Below, in pieces: positions 1 through 8,958 of a stretch of 64,000 nucleotides of DNA. The stretch spans positions 111,526 through 175,525 of the forward strand of contig CAYGPD010000002.1 of assembly GCA_964351655.1 (NCBI GenBank), in the 5' to 3' direction. Position 1 is the stretch's first letter. Every line of letters begins with the position of its first letter. Below the pieces are notes generated by a model that saw nothing but the letters and a program-made list of their open reading frames with translations, had not been told where the DNA came from and did no database searches. The position numbers and the translations under genes were made by a program. This stretch comes from Hirschia sp964351655. GTDB taxonomy: Bacteria > Pseudomonadota > Alphaproteobacteria > Caulobacterales > Hyphomonadaceae.

Positions 1-149
1 CGCGCTGCTAAGGTCTTTTCGGTAACTTCACTGTTTGATGAACTAGGATCGAGTTTCTCTGTTTCTTGAGTACAACCAGAAAGCAGCATTACTCCAACTA
101 AAAATAGTGGATTGCTCAAAACTCTTTTTGTCATCCAATTACGACTCAT
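1..149 (-). CDS. Lipoprotein, N-terminal part only
   Basis: The reading frame opens leftward at an ATG (147-149) and runs off the window edge, so only 49 residues are visible. They start MSRNWMTKRV, followed by a hydrophobic stretch ending in the lipobox LLSGC and then a polar, low-complexity Gln/Glu/Ser segment. That is the classical layout of a signal peptidase II substrate, which would be lipidated on the cysteine and anchored to a membrane. Nothing visible identifies the mature domain, so no function is proposed. It is divergent from the pirin gene at 394. The lipobox reading is firm; the rest is unknown. Confidence 0.7.
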   Translation of the reverse strand, partial: MSRNWMTKRVLSNPLFLVGVMLLSGCTQETEKLDPSSSNSEVTEKTLAA

Positions 150-393
150 TATTGTAGTGAAGTTAGATAGAGCTCAAACATATTATGATAGAATTCTAAA
201 AGGCTTCGCTAATGTGTATTAAAAGAAATGGCATGAAGCAACATCTCATAGACTTAAAACCCATAGATGTCTTCATAAAGTCGCATCGTTGATATCGCCA
301 TACTAGCCGCCCCCTATCAATATAAACTCACTTGTTCACTTTCATGCCAATGTACTGGCAGCACCGTTAAACGTAATACGTGGAGTTCCAGCA

Positions 394-1254
394 ATGAAAA
401 TTCGTCATATAATAAGTCCACGAGAGAAAGATCTCGGAGGATTCTCTGTACGGAGAGTTTTGCCATATGCAAAACAGCGAACAGTTGGTCCTTGGATATT
501 TTTCGACCATATGGGCCCAGCAAAATTTCCCGCTGGCAACGGTATAAATGTAAGACCGCATCCTCACATCAATCTCGCGACTGTAACCTATTTGTTTGAA
601 GGCGAGATTTTTCATCGCGATTCACTTGGTAGCAATTTAGCGATACATCCCGGTGACATCAATCTCATGGTTGCCGGTCGCGGGATAACTCACTCTGAAA
701 GAGAACGGGATGAAGTCCATTCCGTTGAGCACCAGCTACATGGATTACAGCTTTGGTTAGCTCTCCCTGAAAAGGATGAGGAATGCGAACCTGAATTCCA
801 TCACTATCCTTCAGCAAAGATACCCGCAGCGTATGTAGACGGAATATCGGTCCGTGTAATGATCGGAACAGCATATGGAGTAACCTCGCCAGTACGGACC
901 TTCAGCGAAACACTCTATGTCGAAGCTGAAATGAAAGCTGGTGAAAATCTACATCTCCCTAAAGCTCTGGAAGGTGCATTATATTTAGTGTCAGGTCGAA
1001 TTAAAGTTGGAGATTTAGCACTCTCCCAGTATCAAATGCTTACAGCGGATGACCTGGATTCTGAAGTAGTAACTGCTATTGAAAATTCACGTATAGCCAT
1101 AATCGGTGGTGAACCGATTGGTGAGCGCCAAATTTATTGGAATTTCGTTTCTAGTAAAAAAGAACGTATTGAAAAAGCAAAGTTAGATTGGAAAGAAAAG
1201 CGCTTTCCATCCGTCCCTGGAGATGAAATAGAATTTACGCCCCTGCCAGACTAA
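394..1254 (+). CDS. Pirin family bicupin protein
   Basis: A 286-residue protein of the pirin family. Pirins have two cupin barrels; the N-terminal one binds a metal, and some members oxidise flavonols such as quercetin while others act as redox-sensing regulators. The metal ligands expected from human pirin are present: His56 and His58 in RPHPH, His100 and Glu102 in GITHSE. The typical HRDSLG motif lies near residue 74. The length fits the family. It stands alone on the plus strand and converges on a second, only distantly similar pirin across a shared terminator. The physiological substrate cannot be read from the sequence, so the family call is firm and the activity is open. Confidence 0.88.
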   Translation: MKIRHIISPREKDLGGFSVRRVLPYAKQRTVGPWIFFDHMGPAKFPAGNGINVRPHPHINLATVTYLFEGEIFHRDSLGSNLAIHPGDINLMVAGRGITHSERERDEVHSVEHQLHGLQLWLALPEKDEECEPEFHHYPSAKIPAAYVDGISVRVMIGTAYGVTSPVRTFSETLYVEAEMKAGENLHLPKALEGALYLVSGRIKVGDLALSQYQMLTADDLDSEVVTAIENSRIAIIGGEPIGERQIYWNFVSSKKERIEKAKLDWKEKRFPSVPGDEIEFTPLPD

Positions 1255-1255
1255 A

Positions 1256-1302
1256 TAAAAAAGACGGCTTCCCAAGATATGCTATTTAGGAAGCCGTTTT
1301 AA
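1256..1302. terminator. Bidirectional terminator between two pirin genes
   Basis: A perfect 9-bp inverted repeat, ACGGCTTCC (1264-1272) and GGAAGCCGT (1289-1297), with a 16-base loop. It is flanked by an A run on the left and a T run on the right, so it can act as an intrinsic terminator for both convergent genes. Confidence 0.85.
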
Positions 1303-1304
1303 TT

Positions 1305-2039
1305 TTAGTGGCTCTCAAGATCGAACAGAATAAATTCTGCATTTGACCCCTTTGAAAACTCAAGGCGTCCACTTGTGTTGACGGCTAGCCCATCACCACG
1401 AGCTAGCGCTTGTCCGTTTACTTCCAAGGATCCTAGAGCGACTTGTATCCATGCCTTATGCTCATCAGGAATATCAAACAAAACTGTTTGATTACCTGTA
1501 AGTGTGGCAGCATATATGTCAGCATTTGCTTTAATTCGCATGGAACCTTCACGTCCATCTTTGGATAGGAAGAGTTTTAGTTTTCCGTCTTTTTGTTCAG
1601 GTGTTAAGTTCAAAGTATCATATAATGGAGCTTCATCTTCAACATTTGGCAAAAGCCATATCTGTAGAAATCGCACATCTTCTGTGTAAGATGGGTTGAA
1701 TTCTGAATGCGTGACGCCAGACCCAGCACTCATGTACTGAACCCCACCAGCATATACAACAGAGCCGTTTCCTAAACTATCTTTGTGCTCCAAACTTCCT
1801 TCCAAGACATAGGAGAATATCTCAGCATTTCGGTGTGGATGCTGTGGAAATCCTTCTCCACTTTCTACAAAATCATCATTAATTACTCTGAGGGATTCAA
1901 ACCGCACATGAGCTGGATCAAAATACTGACCGAAGCTAAAGGAGTGAGCTGAGCGTAGCCATCCCATATTTACTGTGCCGCGTTCATCTGCTGGACGAAG
2001 CCTGAATGCTTCAGTGGATAAAAGTGTGTGATTACTCAT
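1305..2039 (-). CDS. Pirin family protein, YhhW-like
   Basis: A 244-residue bicupin protein closer to the YhhW/quercetinase branch of pirins. The metal-site residues are His67 and His69 in QHPHR, and His111 and Glu113 in GVTHSE; the HKDSLGN motif is also present. The frame stays open upstream to 2120, but the ATG at 2039 is chosen because it has a purine-rich AAAGGATGGAG ribosome site and the conserved family N-terminus begins there. It lies 16 bases downstream of the azoreductase gene on the same strand and is probably cotranscribed with it. Pirin plus quinone/azo reductase pairs suggest handling of aromatic or quinone compounds, but that is inference. Confidence 0.88.
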   Translation of the reverse strand: MSNHTLLSTEAFRLRPADERGTVNMGWLRSAHSFSFGQYFDPAHVRFESLRVINDDFVESGEGFPQHPHRNAEIFSYVLEGSLEHKDSLGNGSVVYAGGVQYMSAGSGVTHSEFNPSYTEDVRFLQIWLLPNVEDEAPLYDTLNLTPEQKDGKLKLFLSKDGREGSMRIKANADIYAATLTGNQTVLFDIPDEHKAWIQVALGSLEVNGQALARGDGLAVNTSGRLEFSKGSNAEFILFDLESH

Positions 2040-2055
2040 TCTAAAACTCCATCCT

Positions 2056-2646
2056 TTAAAGTGTTGAGACCAATCTTCTTGCAGAAGATAGTTTAGCTTC
2101 AGCGTCTTGCCCCAACGCATCTGCTGCGATGACGGTAATGTTGGAAATACCCAAAAAGCCTAATACGTGACGGATATAAGGTGTTGCAAAGTCAATATCG
2201 CTACCCGATTTTGTACCGCCGGATACAAGAACAATAATTGCCTTTTTCCCTACTAATAACCCAACTGGCCCCTTGTCAGTGTATCTAAAGGTGATTCCGG
2301 CACGGGCAACCAAATCAATCCACGCTTTTAGAGAGGCTGGGACCCCGAAATTATAAACAGGAAGTCCAATTATAATAGTGTTTGCTGATTTGATCTCACC
2401 GACCAATGTATCGGACATTGCAAGCTTAGCTAGTTGAGCAGAAGTGCGTGCTTCGATAGGTGTGAAGTTGGCACCGACCCATGTTTCGTCTATCTGAGGC
2501 AAGCCATTTGATAAATCTCGGTTTGTAACTTGCACCGCTCCCTTTTGAGCTAAATGATCAATTACGTGATCAACCAGTTGTCTAGATATAGACCCCTTGT
2601 GCCGCGCACTTGCATCAATGCGTAGAATGTTTGTTACTTTAGGCAT
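2056..2646 (-). CDS. azoR: FMN-dependent NADH-azoreductase (AzoR family)
   Basis: A flavodoxin-fold NAD(P)H quinone/azo reductase of 196 residues. The start LRIDASARHKGSISRQL matches the FMN phosphate-binding loop of AzoR, GLPVYNFGVPASLKAWID matches the central flavin/dimer motif, and VSGGT is the later FMN-contacting turn. AzoR enzymes reduce quinones by two electrons and cleave azo bonds, and are usually part of electrophile or quinone stress defence. The ATG at 2646 is preferred over an upstream in-frame codon because GGAGAGG lies nine bases before it. It is the first gene of a likely two-gene operon with the pirin downstream and is divergent from a LysR gene, the usual arrangement for LysR control. 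Confidence 0.88.
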   Translation of the reverse strand: MPKVTNILRIDASARHKGSISRQLVDHVIDHLAQKGAVQVTNRDLSNGLPQIDETWVGANFTPIEARTSAQLAKLAMSDTLVGEIKSANTIIIGLPVYNFGVPASLKAWIDLVARAGITFRYTDKGPVGLLVGKKAIIVLVSGGTKSGSDIDFATPYIRHVLGFLGISNITVIAADALGQDAEAKLSSARRLVSTL

Positions 2647-2747
2647 TAGAAATATCCTCTCCAAATTTGATAATTGAGAGATAGACTGTTCTTACAAAAC
2701 TGATTAGATGGTTATTTCAGATTACATTGTTCTGGATTTCGCAACTT

Positions 2748-3656
2748 ATGAGCAGATACGAAGACCTTGAAACTTATGTGCGCACAGTTGAGTCAGGTTC
2801 ATTCACAGCAGCTGCAAAACAATTGGGTATAGCGAAGTCGGCGGTTAGCCGACGTATCCAAGACTTAGAGGCTCGACTCAAAGCTCAATTGATAGTGCGC
2901 ACCACCCGAAAGCTAACCTTGACCGACCAAGGCCGCGCACTGTTTGACAGAGCCCGTATTCTTTTAAATGACTGGGAAGAAACCGAAGCAGTTGTCTCGC
3001 AAAATCAAACGTCTATTTCAGGTATAATACGAATATCAGCACCTCTCTCATTCGGTGTGACGCATTTGGGGCCCGCACTTATAGAGTTTATGAACATACA
3101 CCCTGATATTCAGCTTGAAATTGACTTCAGTGACCGTCGTATTGATTTGATATCTGAAGGCTTAGATGTTGCTATACGTATTGGAAAGCTTCCCGATTCA
3201 GGTCTTATTGCCCGAAAAATTGCTACAATAAGAACAGTCGCCGTTGCGAGCCCAGACTATGTAGCAGCCCATGGATATCCTCATTCTCCTAGTGATTTGT
3301 TAAATCTGAGAGAACTTCGATACAGTCTACGTAACACACATAAATGGAATTATACGTCCCCCAATGGAGGTCGCGGCGAGATTGAAATACCATCTAGGCT
3401 ATCAGCATCAAATGGTGAGTTTCTGCGAGATGCAGCTATAGCGGGAATGGGGGTATTACTCGAACCTAGCTTTATTCTGTATGAAGATATTCAATCTAAA
3501 AAACTGGTTCAACTACTTCCTGATTATAAATGGGATGAACTTGGCGCATATGCTGTATACCCTCATACGCGTCATCTTTCGGCACGCGTGCGCACTTTAG
3601 TAGACCACCTCATGGATCGATGCGGAGGCATCACACCTTATTGGGATAATTTTTAA
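2748..3656 (+). CDS. LysR family transcriptional regulator
   Basis: A 302-residue LysR regulator. The winged helix-turn-helix covers roughly residues 5-60 (FTAAAKQLGIAKSAVSRRI), followed by the periplasmic-binding-protein-like effector domain (roughly 90-295), with a DmlR/AphB-like style. The frame is open from a TTG at 2727, but the ATG at 2748 gives the standard family N-terminus (MSRYEDLETYVRTVESGSF). It is divergent from azoR and the pirin across about 100 bases, so it most probably controls them. The effector is unknown, though quinone or electrophile sensing would fit the target. Confidence 0.88.
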   Translation: MSRYEDLETYVRTVESGSFTAAAKQLGIAKSAVSRRIQDLEARLKAQLIVRTTRKLTLTDQGRALFDRARILLNDWEETEAVVSQNQTSISGIIRISAPLSFGVTHLGPALIEFMNIHPDIQLEIDFSDRRIDLISEGLDVAIRIGKLPDSGLIARKIATIRTVAVASPDYVAAHGYPHSPSDLLNLRELRYSLRNTHKWNYTSPNGGRGEIEIPSRLSASNGEFLRDAAIAGMGVLLEPSFILYEDIQSKKLVQLLPDYKWDELGAYAVYPHTRHLSARVRTLVDHLMDRCGGITPYWDNF

Positions 3657-3746
3657 AGTGACAAAGGGTTTGGCTCCATTGACATCACGATAGGTCAATC
3701 TGCTTACTCTAAAACACGATTAGCGATTCAGAGAGCGAGAGTATCC

Positions 3747-4592
3747 ATGACCAACACAAGCGCAATGAATAATGTAGTGGCTGGTTTCAATATCCCTGAC
3801 CCTCTTGATTTAGATAGTATCCAAGACAAAGTGTCAAAAACTGAGTGGGCATTGCGCTGTCAGCTGGCGGCTACATACAGGCTTTGTGCGACATATGGGT
3901 GGACTGATCTCGTCTTTACACACATTTCTTTGCGTTTGCCGGATGAAGAAAATCAAGACGGCAAACTTGAAGAGCGTTTCCTTATCAACCCATATGGCGT
4001 TTTGTTTAACGAGATAACAGCATCTAGCCTCGTTAAAATCGACCTTAATGGCAAAATCTGTCAAGAGACACCCTACTTTATAAATCCAGCGGGATTTACA
4101 ATTCACAGCGCAATACATGCAGCACGCGAAGACGCTGGTTGTGTAATTCATCTTCACACACCATACGGCATAGCTGTATCTGTACAAAAAGCTGGACTGC
4201 GCCGCTACACACAGTTTGCAATGCAAGTCTATGATGATCTCGCATACCATAACTATGAAGGTATTGCTCTAGAGTTGGATGAGCGCCAGCGTATTGTAAA
4301 TGATCTTGGAAGCAGAAACCTTTTAATGCTTAAAAATCATGGGACACTTACAGTAGGTGCTAACTGCGCTATTTCCTTCCTGCGAATGTATTTTCTCGAA
4401 AATGCTTGTAAAGCTCAAATATTGGCTCAAGCTGCTGGTAGTGAAGAATTGCTCCACGAAGAGCCATTAGATATGGCGCACAAAGTCGGACAACAGGGGG
4501 CAGCAGCCTTTGTTGCTGGCATGGGAGATAATTTAGTATGGCCCGGCCTCATGCGAAACCTTAAACGTACCAATCCGGGATTTGATCAGTAA
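3747..4592 (+). CDS. Class II aldolase/adducin domain protein
   Basis: A 281-residue protein of the class II aldolase/adducin fold. Zinc-ligand type motifs are visible: HLHTPYG near residue 136 and NHGTLTVG near residue 199, with a conserved FTIHSAIHAAR helix before the first. Relatives include fuculose-phosphate and ribulose-phosphate aldolase/epimerases, and a large group of uncharacterised alphaproteobacterial proteins of this length. The N-terminal extension of about 30 residues and the lack of a clear sugar-kinase or isomerase neighbour mean the substrate cannot be named. It follows the LysR gene by 90 bases on the same strand and ends at a strong terminator. Confidence 0.82.
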   Translation: MTNTSAMNNVVAGFNIPDPLDLDSIQDKVSKTEWALRCQLAATYRLCATYGWTDLVFTHISLRLPDEENQDGKLEERFLINPYGVLFNEITASSLVKIDLNGKICQETPYFINPAGFTIHSAIHAAREDAGCVIHLHTPYGIAVSVQKAGLRRYTQFAMQVYDDLAYHNYEGIALELDERQRIVNDLGSRNLLMLKNHGTLTVGANCAISFLRMYFLENACKAQILAQAAGSEELLHEEPLDMAHKVGQQGAAAFVAGMGDNLVWPGLMRNLKRTNPGFDQ

Positions 4593-4598
4593 CTTGTT

Positions 4599-4637
4599 GC
4601 TTATGGTTATTCATCAACATCCTGAATAACCATAAGC
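4599..4637. terminator. Strong bidirectional terminator overlapping the putR stop
   Basis: A perfect 14-bp inverted repeat, GCTTATGGTTATTC (4599-4612) and GAATAACCATAAGC (4624-4637), with an 11-base loop. It sits between the convergent aldolase and putR genes, and most of it lies inside the last codons of putR, so the coding sequence and the hairpin share the same bases. Confidence 0.8.
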
Positions 4638-5104
4638 GTGGTTTCTTTAACCTCTTCCATCACGGGAAAACTCATTGTCTGATTCACGTGCGGTAAATCA
4701 GCAATCTCGTCACCTAATAATTCTCGAAATGCTTTCATATTCGCACATCTGATTTTGAGCAGATAGTCATAGCCACCAGATAACATATGACACGCCAAAA
4801 TTTCCGGTACTCGCAGGACAGCTTTATTGAAGTTTTCAAGAGCCTTCCGCCCTGTATTGTCCAGCTTAATTTGAACATAAACTAGATATCCCTGCTCAAT
4901 CTTGTGCGGATCGAGTACAGCTCTATACCCTGTAATATAACCTTGTTGTTCCAAGCGTCTCAAGCGTTGGAGGCAAGGGCTTTTGGTTAGATTTACTTCT
5001 TCTGCCAAATCCACAACAGGGATACGCCCCTTGGCTTGAATGACTCGAAGTATATCTCGATCTTTTTGATCCAGCGAAGCTAGCTTTGCCATATTACCAT
5101 CCAT
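4607..5104 (-). CDS. putR: Lrp/AsnC family regulator of proline catabolism (PutR-like)
   Basis: A 165-residue Lrp/AsnC regulator with an N-terminal helix-turn-helix (DLAEEVNLTKSPCLQRLRRLE, about residues 30-50, with the family hallmark SPCLQRL) and a C-terminal RAM effector domain (ACHMLSGGYDYLLKI). In alphaproteobacteria the Lrp-type PutR is encoded divergently from putA and activates it in response to proline; this is exactly that arrangement. Two in-frame ATGs are available (5104 and 5092) and neither has a clear ribosome site. Assignment as PutR rests on the neighbour, not on residues that distinguish it from other Lrp paralogues. Confidence 0.85.
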   Translation of the reverse strand: MDGNMAKLASLDQKDRDILRVIQAKGRIPVVDLAEEVNLTKSPCLQRLRRLEQQGYITGYRAVLDPHKIEQGYLVYVQIKLDNTGRKALENFNKAVLRVPEILACHMLSGGYDYLLKIRCANMKAFRELLGDEIADLPHVNQTMSFPVMEEVKETTLMVIQDVDE

Positions 5105-5132
5105 AAGTTCTGCAATGGATACATAATAAGAC

Positions 5133-5138
5133 TATAAT
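5133..5138 (+). promoter_or_regulatory. Candidate putA -10 box
   Basis: A consensus TATAAT about 80 bases before the chosen putA start, in the 76-base putR-putA divergent region. The -35 candidate 17 bases upstream (CTGCAA) is a poor match, as expected for a promoter that needs an activator such as PutR. Confidence 0.4.
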
Positions 5139-5216
5139 GCTGTGTATTCAACGAAACTCAGACTCTTTTCCCTCTAAAATGTGAGAAGATATAAAGGCCA
5201 AATTACTGTGTCTTTG

Positions 5217-8200
5217 ATGAAGAGTTTCGACATGCCTTTTGAATTGCCAAACCAAGCACACAACCCGTCAGCTAATGACATTTTAAAGAATCTCTCCACA
5301 GCATATATAGCGTCTGAGCAGGAAGTGATTGCTCAACTTCAAAACGCACTCAATTTGTCTGTTCAACAAAAATCTTCCATCAGATCAAGTACGGTTTCAC
5401 TGGTATCCCAGTGTCGGGAAGAAGCTGGACAAGGTGCCCTGTTCGATCAATTCTTACAAGAATACGGTCTATCAACTCAAGAAGGTGTAACCTTAATGAG
5501 GCTGGCTGAAGCGCTAATTCGAACTCCTGACAGTGACAATGCAACTGCGTTGATCCGTGACAAGTTGCTTGCTGGAGATTGGAAACAGCATGCATTTGCA
5601 TCCCCTTCACTTGCAGTAAATGGCGCCACAATTGGTTTAAGGTTGTCTGCCAGCTGGATTCGACTCACAGGTGGGCCTCAGGCCTCTAGTCTTCTCGCGC
5701 GTTTGGGAGATCAAGTTCTCTTATTTGCGGTCAAACGTGCGATGGGAATTATGAGCGGTCACTTTGTTTTAGGACGAACAATAGATCATGCCATAGCCAA
5801 CTCAAACGCCTATGAAAAAAGCGGCTCAACCTTCTCCTACGATATGTTAGGAGAAGGTGCACATACTCAAGCTGATGCAGACCACTATCTAGAGGCATAC
5901 TTAACTGCCGCAAATGCAATTTTGAAAAAGTCCTCATCTTACTCATGCTTAAAAGATGCGCCTGGTATTTCTGTTAAACTGTCTGCACTTCATCCCAGAT
6001 ATGAATATAACAAACGCGATTCTTGCGTCCCTGCATTGGTCCAAAGCATATTAAAAATTGCACGTCTTGCCAAAGAAGGAAATTTTGGGCTTACGATTGA
6101 TGCTGAAGAAGCCGAGAGACTGGAAATATCACTTGAAATTGTTGAAGAACTTCTGAGAATACCAGAACTGTCAGGGTGGGATGGACTCACTATCGTTGTC
6201 CAAGCTTACCAAAAGCGTGCCCCGTTCACCATTGCTTGGCTAGCTCAAACAGCACGTGATTTAGATCGCAAAATAGCTGTGCGTCTGGTTAAAGGTGCTT
6301 ATTGGGATATGGAAATAAAACGAGCTCAAGTGCTCGGCTTGAAAGATTATCCCGTCTACACGCGAAAGGAAAATACAGACCTTGCTTACCTGGCTTGTGT
6401 TAAAGCATTATTCTCTGCGTCAGATGTAATATTTCCCCAATTTGCGACCCACAATGCTCAAACCGCAGCTGCTGTTATCGAGTTGGCTGGAAATAACAAA
6501 AATTACGAGTTCCAACGCTTACACGGAATGGGTCCTCAGCTACACAAAAACCTTATGGAAGTGAGCGGCGTAAAGAGTCGTATCTATGCTCCTGTTGGTA
6601 AGTACAAAGACTTGCTACCCTATCTCGTTAGGCGTTTACTTGAAAATGGCGCGAACAGCTCATTTGTGAATAAAATGCTTGATCCTGATGTGCCAGTTGA
6701 AACCTTAGCTATTGACCCAACAGATCAGGTCAACATGAATGTTAGTGCGGAACACCCCAAAATTCCTGCTCCAAGAAATATTTTAGATGGTAAACGCCTT
6801 ATTGCTAAAGGGTGGGATTACACTCAACGGTCCACATCCCACGAGCTTGAAAATGCTGTAAACAAACCTGTAGCTCGTCAAGCATCATCTCTCGTTGATG
6901 GTCGAGACGTTGTGGGCCAAGTCGTAAAAATAATGTCACCTCAAGATACTAGTAAACTGGTATCTACGGTTCAATTTGGAAATGAAAAGTCCATAATTCA
7001 AGCTATTGACGCGTGCAATCAATCTGGCTGGAAATATGCTACCAGTCAGCAAAAACAAACCGTACTTCTACGTGCTGCTGACTTGTTAGAAGAAGATGCA
7101 AACACCTTTTTCGCTCTATGTGTCCAAGAAGCAGGAAAATCAATTGCTGACGCTGTTGCAGAAGTTAGAGAGGCAGTTGATTTTTGCCGATACTACGCTG
7201 ACCAACTTACAACACCTCATATGAGTAATCGTCTACCTCACGGGAATATTGCGTGTATCTCACCTTGGAATTTTCCTCTAGCAATATTCTTAGGACAAGT
7301 CGTTGCCGCTTTGGCTGCAGGTAACAATGTCATTGCTAAACCAGCCGAGCAAACACCGGTAATTGCATATCGCGCCGTTCAACTCCTACATCGCGCAGGT
7401 ATTCCTCATAACGCACTACACCTTGTGTTAGGTGGGGCCGACATTGGAACGGCATTGGTATCATCAATCGATATCCACGGTATATGTTTTACCGGATCAA
7501 CCCACACGGCCAAGAAAATTGCTTCGACTCTTGCAGAGACCAATCGTCCCATACTTCCCCTCATAGCTGAGACAGGCGGTCTCAATGCAATGATTATCGA
7601 TTCAACTGCGTTAATTGAACAAGCCGTTGCTGATGTTGTAGCATCCGCGTTCCAAAGTGCTGGTCAAAGGTGTTCGGCATGCCGCATCGTTTGTATACAA
7701 GATAGTATAGCGGATGACTTCATAAAAATGCTATCCGGGGCGATGGATTTACTCGATCTCGGAGATCCAGCGCATGCATCCACTGATGTGGGACCGGTTA
7801 TAGATCACACAGCACAGAATATGCTTAATTCATACATAGCTGACGGACGCAAAAAATGGTCTGTCATTGGTGAAACACCACACCACAGTGACGCAAATCT
7901 TGGTCATTTTGTTGCACCAATTGCTTTTGAAATTGCATCAATAAATGAATTGTCAGAAGAGAAATTTGGCCCAGTTCTGCACGTGTTACGCTTCAAAGCG
8001 AAAGGCTTGGAAAAGATGGTCCAAGACATAAATGCATTGGGATACGGCTTAACAATGGGACAACATACCCGTATAGATTCACGCGTGTCAGACTTAATCA
8101 GAAATGCACAAGTTGGAAATTTGTACATAAACAGAAATCAAATTGGTGCTGTCGTCGGTGTTCAACCTTTTGGAGGGGAAGGACTGTCCGGAACCGGTCC

Positions 8201-8909
8201 TAAGGCTGGAGGGCCATTATACCTTCGTCGACTATCACGATCACACTCCAACGAAACTAAGGTTCCAGTCAATTTATCAGCAGATTGGGGGCGCATGGAA
8301 ACACCAGCAATATCTCATAACTTACAAGCGTTGACCTCTAACGCAATAGCTTGCATGCGTGAATGGAGCATAGCTAAAGCGCAAGGGCTGCTGTTGAGAT
8401 GCAGCACTTTGTTTTCTAAAGGTATAGATGTTCAGACGAGCGTTTTCTTAGCAGATAAAATTCTACTTCCAAGTCCGACAGGTGAGATAAACGAGCTATC
8501 CTATTATCCACGTGGCATCATTGTTTGTTGTGCCGATGATTTCAAAACTCTAGAAAAACAAATCTTAAAATGCCTCTCTACAGGTAATGGTGTATTTGTG
8601 TTTACAAACTTTACAGAAGAAAAATCAATCACTTACCTTCAAGATCAACTCGTTAAAAATGGTTTGCCTAAGGAGTTTTTCAATCTTCTCCCTCTCAGCC
8701 TACTTCACACTACGATTTCACTCGACATTGATGGAGCGGTAATCGATGGTGAATATAGAGATGCTGTTGCTAAGTATTTGTGCACTAAAGGTGGCCCTAT
8801 CCTTCCCTGTCTATCCGTAGATGACGATATAGACCGGTTCGTGACAGAACGCACCGTTACAATAAATACCACCGCAGCGGGTGGGAATGCTTCACTCTTA
8901 GCAATGTAA
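5217..8909 (+). CDS. putA: Bifunctional proline dehydrogenase / P5C dehydrogenase (PutA, type B)
   Basis: PutA oxidises proline to glutamate: an FAD proline dehydrogenase forms P5C, and an NAD aldehyde dehydrogenase finishes the reaction, with channelling between them. PRODH signatures are RLVKGAYWDMEIKRAQ, FATHNAQT and FQRLHGMG. The ALDH domain shows SPWNFPLAIF, FTGSTHTAKKI, catalytic Glu785 in AETGG and Cys819 in AGQRCSACR, spaced 34 apart as in other ALDHs. There is no N-terminal ribbon-helix-helix, and about 200 residues follow the ALDH domain, which makes it type B; regulation falls to PutR. The start is uncertain: GTG 5181, ATG 5217 and ATG 5232 are all in frame and none has a strong ribosome site. 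Confidence 0.95.
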   Translation: MKSFDMPFELPNQAHNPSANDILKNLSTAYIASEQEVIAQLQNALNLSVQQKSSIRSSTVSLVSQCREEAGQGALFDQFLQEYGLSTQEGVTLMRLAEALIRTPDSDNATALIRDKLLAGDWKQHAFASPSLAVNGATIGLRLSASWIRLTGGPQASSLLARLGDQVLLFAVKRAMGIMSGHFVLGRTIDHAIANSNAYEKSGSTFSYDMLGEGAHTQADADHYLEAYLTAANAILKKSSSYSCLKDAPGISVKLSALHPRYEYNKRDSCVPALVQSILKIARLAKEGNFGLTIDAEEAERLEISLEIVEELLRIPELSGWDGLTIVVQAYQKRAPFTIAWLAQTARDLDRKIAVRLVKGAYWDMEIKRAQVLGLKDYPVYTRKENTDLAYLACVKALFSASDVIFPQFATHNAQTAAAVIELAGNNKNYEFQRLHGMGPQLHKNLMEVSGVKSRIYAPVGKYKDLLPYLVRRLLENGANSSFVNKMLDPDVPVETLAIDPTDQVNMNVSAEHPKIPAPRNILDGKRLIAKGWDYTQRSTSHELENAVNKPVARQASSLVDGRDVVGQVVKIMSPQDTSKLVSTVQFGNEKSIIQAIDACNQSGWKYATSQQKQTVLLRAADLLEEDANTFFALCVQEAGKSIADAVAEVREAVDFCRYYADQLTTPHMSNRLPHGNIACISPWNFPLAIFLGQVVAALAAGNNVIAKPAEQTPVIAYRAVQLLHRAGIPHNALHLVLGGADIGTALVSSIDIHGICFTGSTHTAKKIASTLAETNRPILPLIAETGGLNAMIIDSTALIEQAVADVVASAFQSAGQRCSACRIVCIQDSIADDFIKMLSGAMDLLDLGDPAHASTDVGPVIDHTAQNMLNSYIADGRKKWSVIGETPHHSDANLGHFVAPIAFEIASINELSEEKFGPVLHVLRFKAKGLEKMVQDINALGYGLTMGQHTRIDSRVSDLIRNAQVGNLYINRNQIGAVVGVQPFGGEGLSGTGPKAGGPLYLRRLSRSHSNETKVPVNLSADWGRMETPAISHNLQALTSNAIACMREWSIAKAQGLLLRCSTLFSKGIDVQTSVFLADKILLPSPTGEINELSYYPRGIIVCCADDFKTLEKQILKCLSTGNGVFVFTNFTEEKSITYLQDQLVKNGLPKEFFNLLPLSLLHTTISLDIDGAVIDGEYRDAVAKYLCTKGGPILPCLSVDDDIDRFVTERTVTINTTAAGGNASLLAM

Positions 8910-8916
8910 AATGGAT

Positions 8917-8946
8917 AAATACGGACGCTAATAGCGTCCGTATTTT
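8917..8946. terminator. Bidirectional terminator after putA
   Basis: A 13-bp perfect inverted repeat, AAATACGGACGCT (8917-8929) and AGCGTCCGTATTT (8933-8945), with a 3-base loop, running straight into T residues. It separates the convergent putA and TonB receptor genes. Confidence 0.9.
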
Positions 8947-8958
8947 CAATATATTCAA

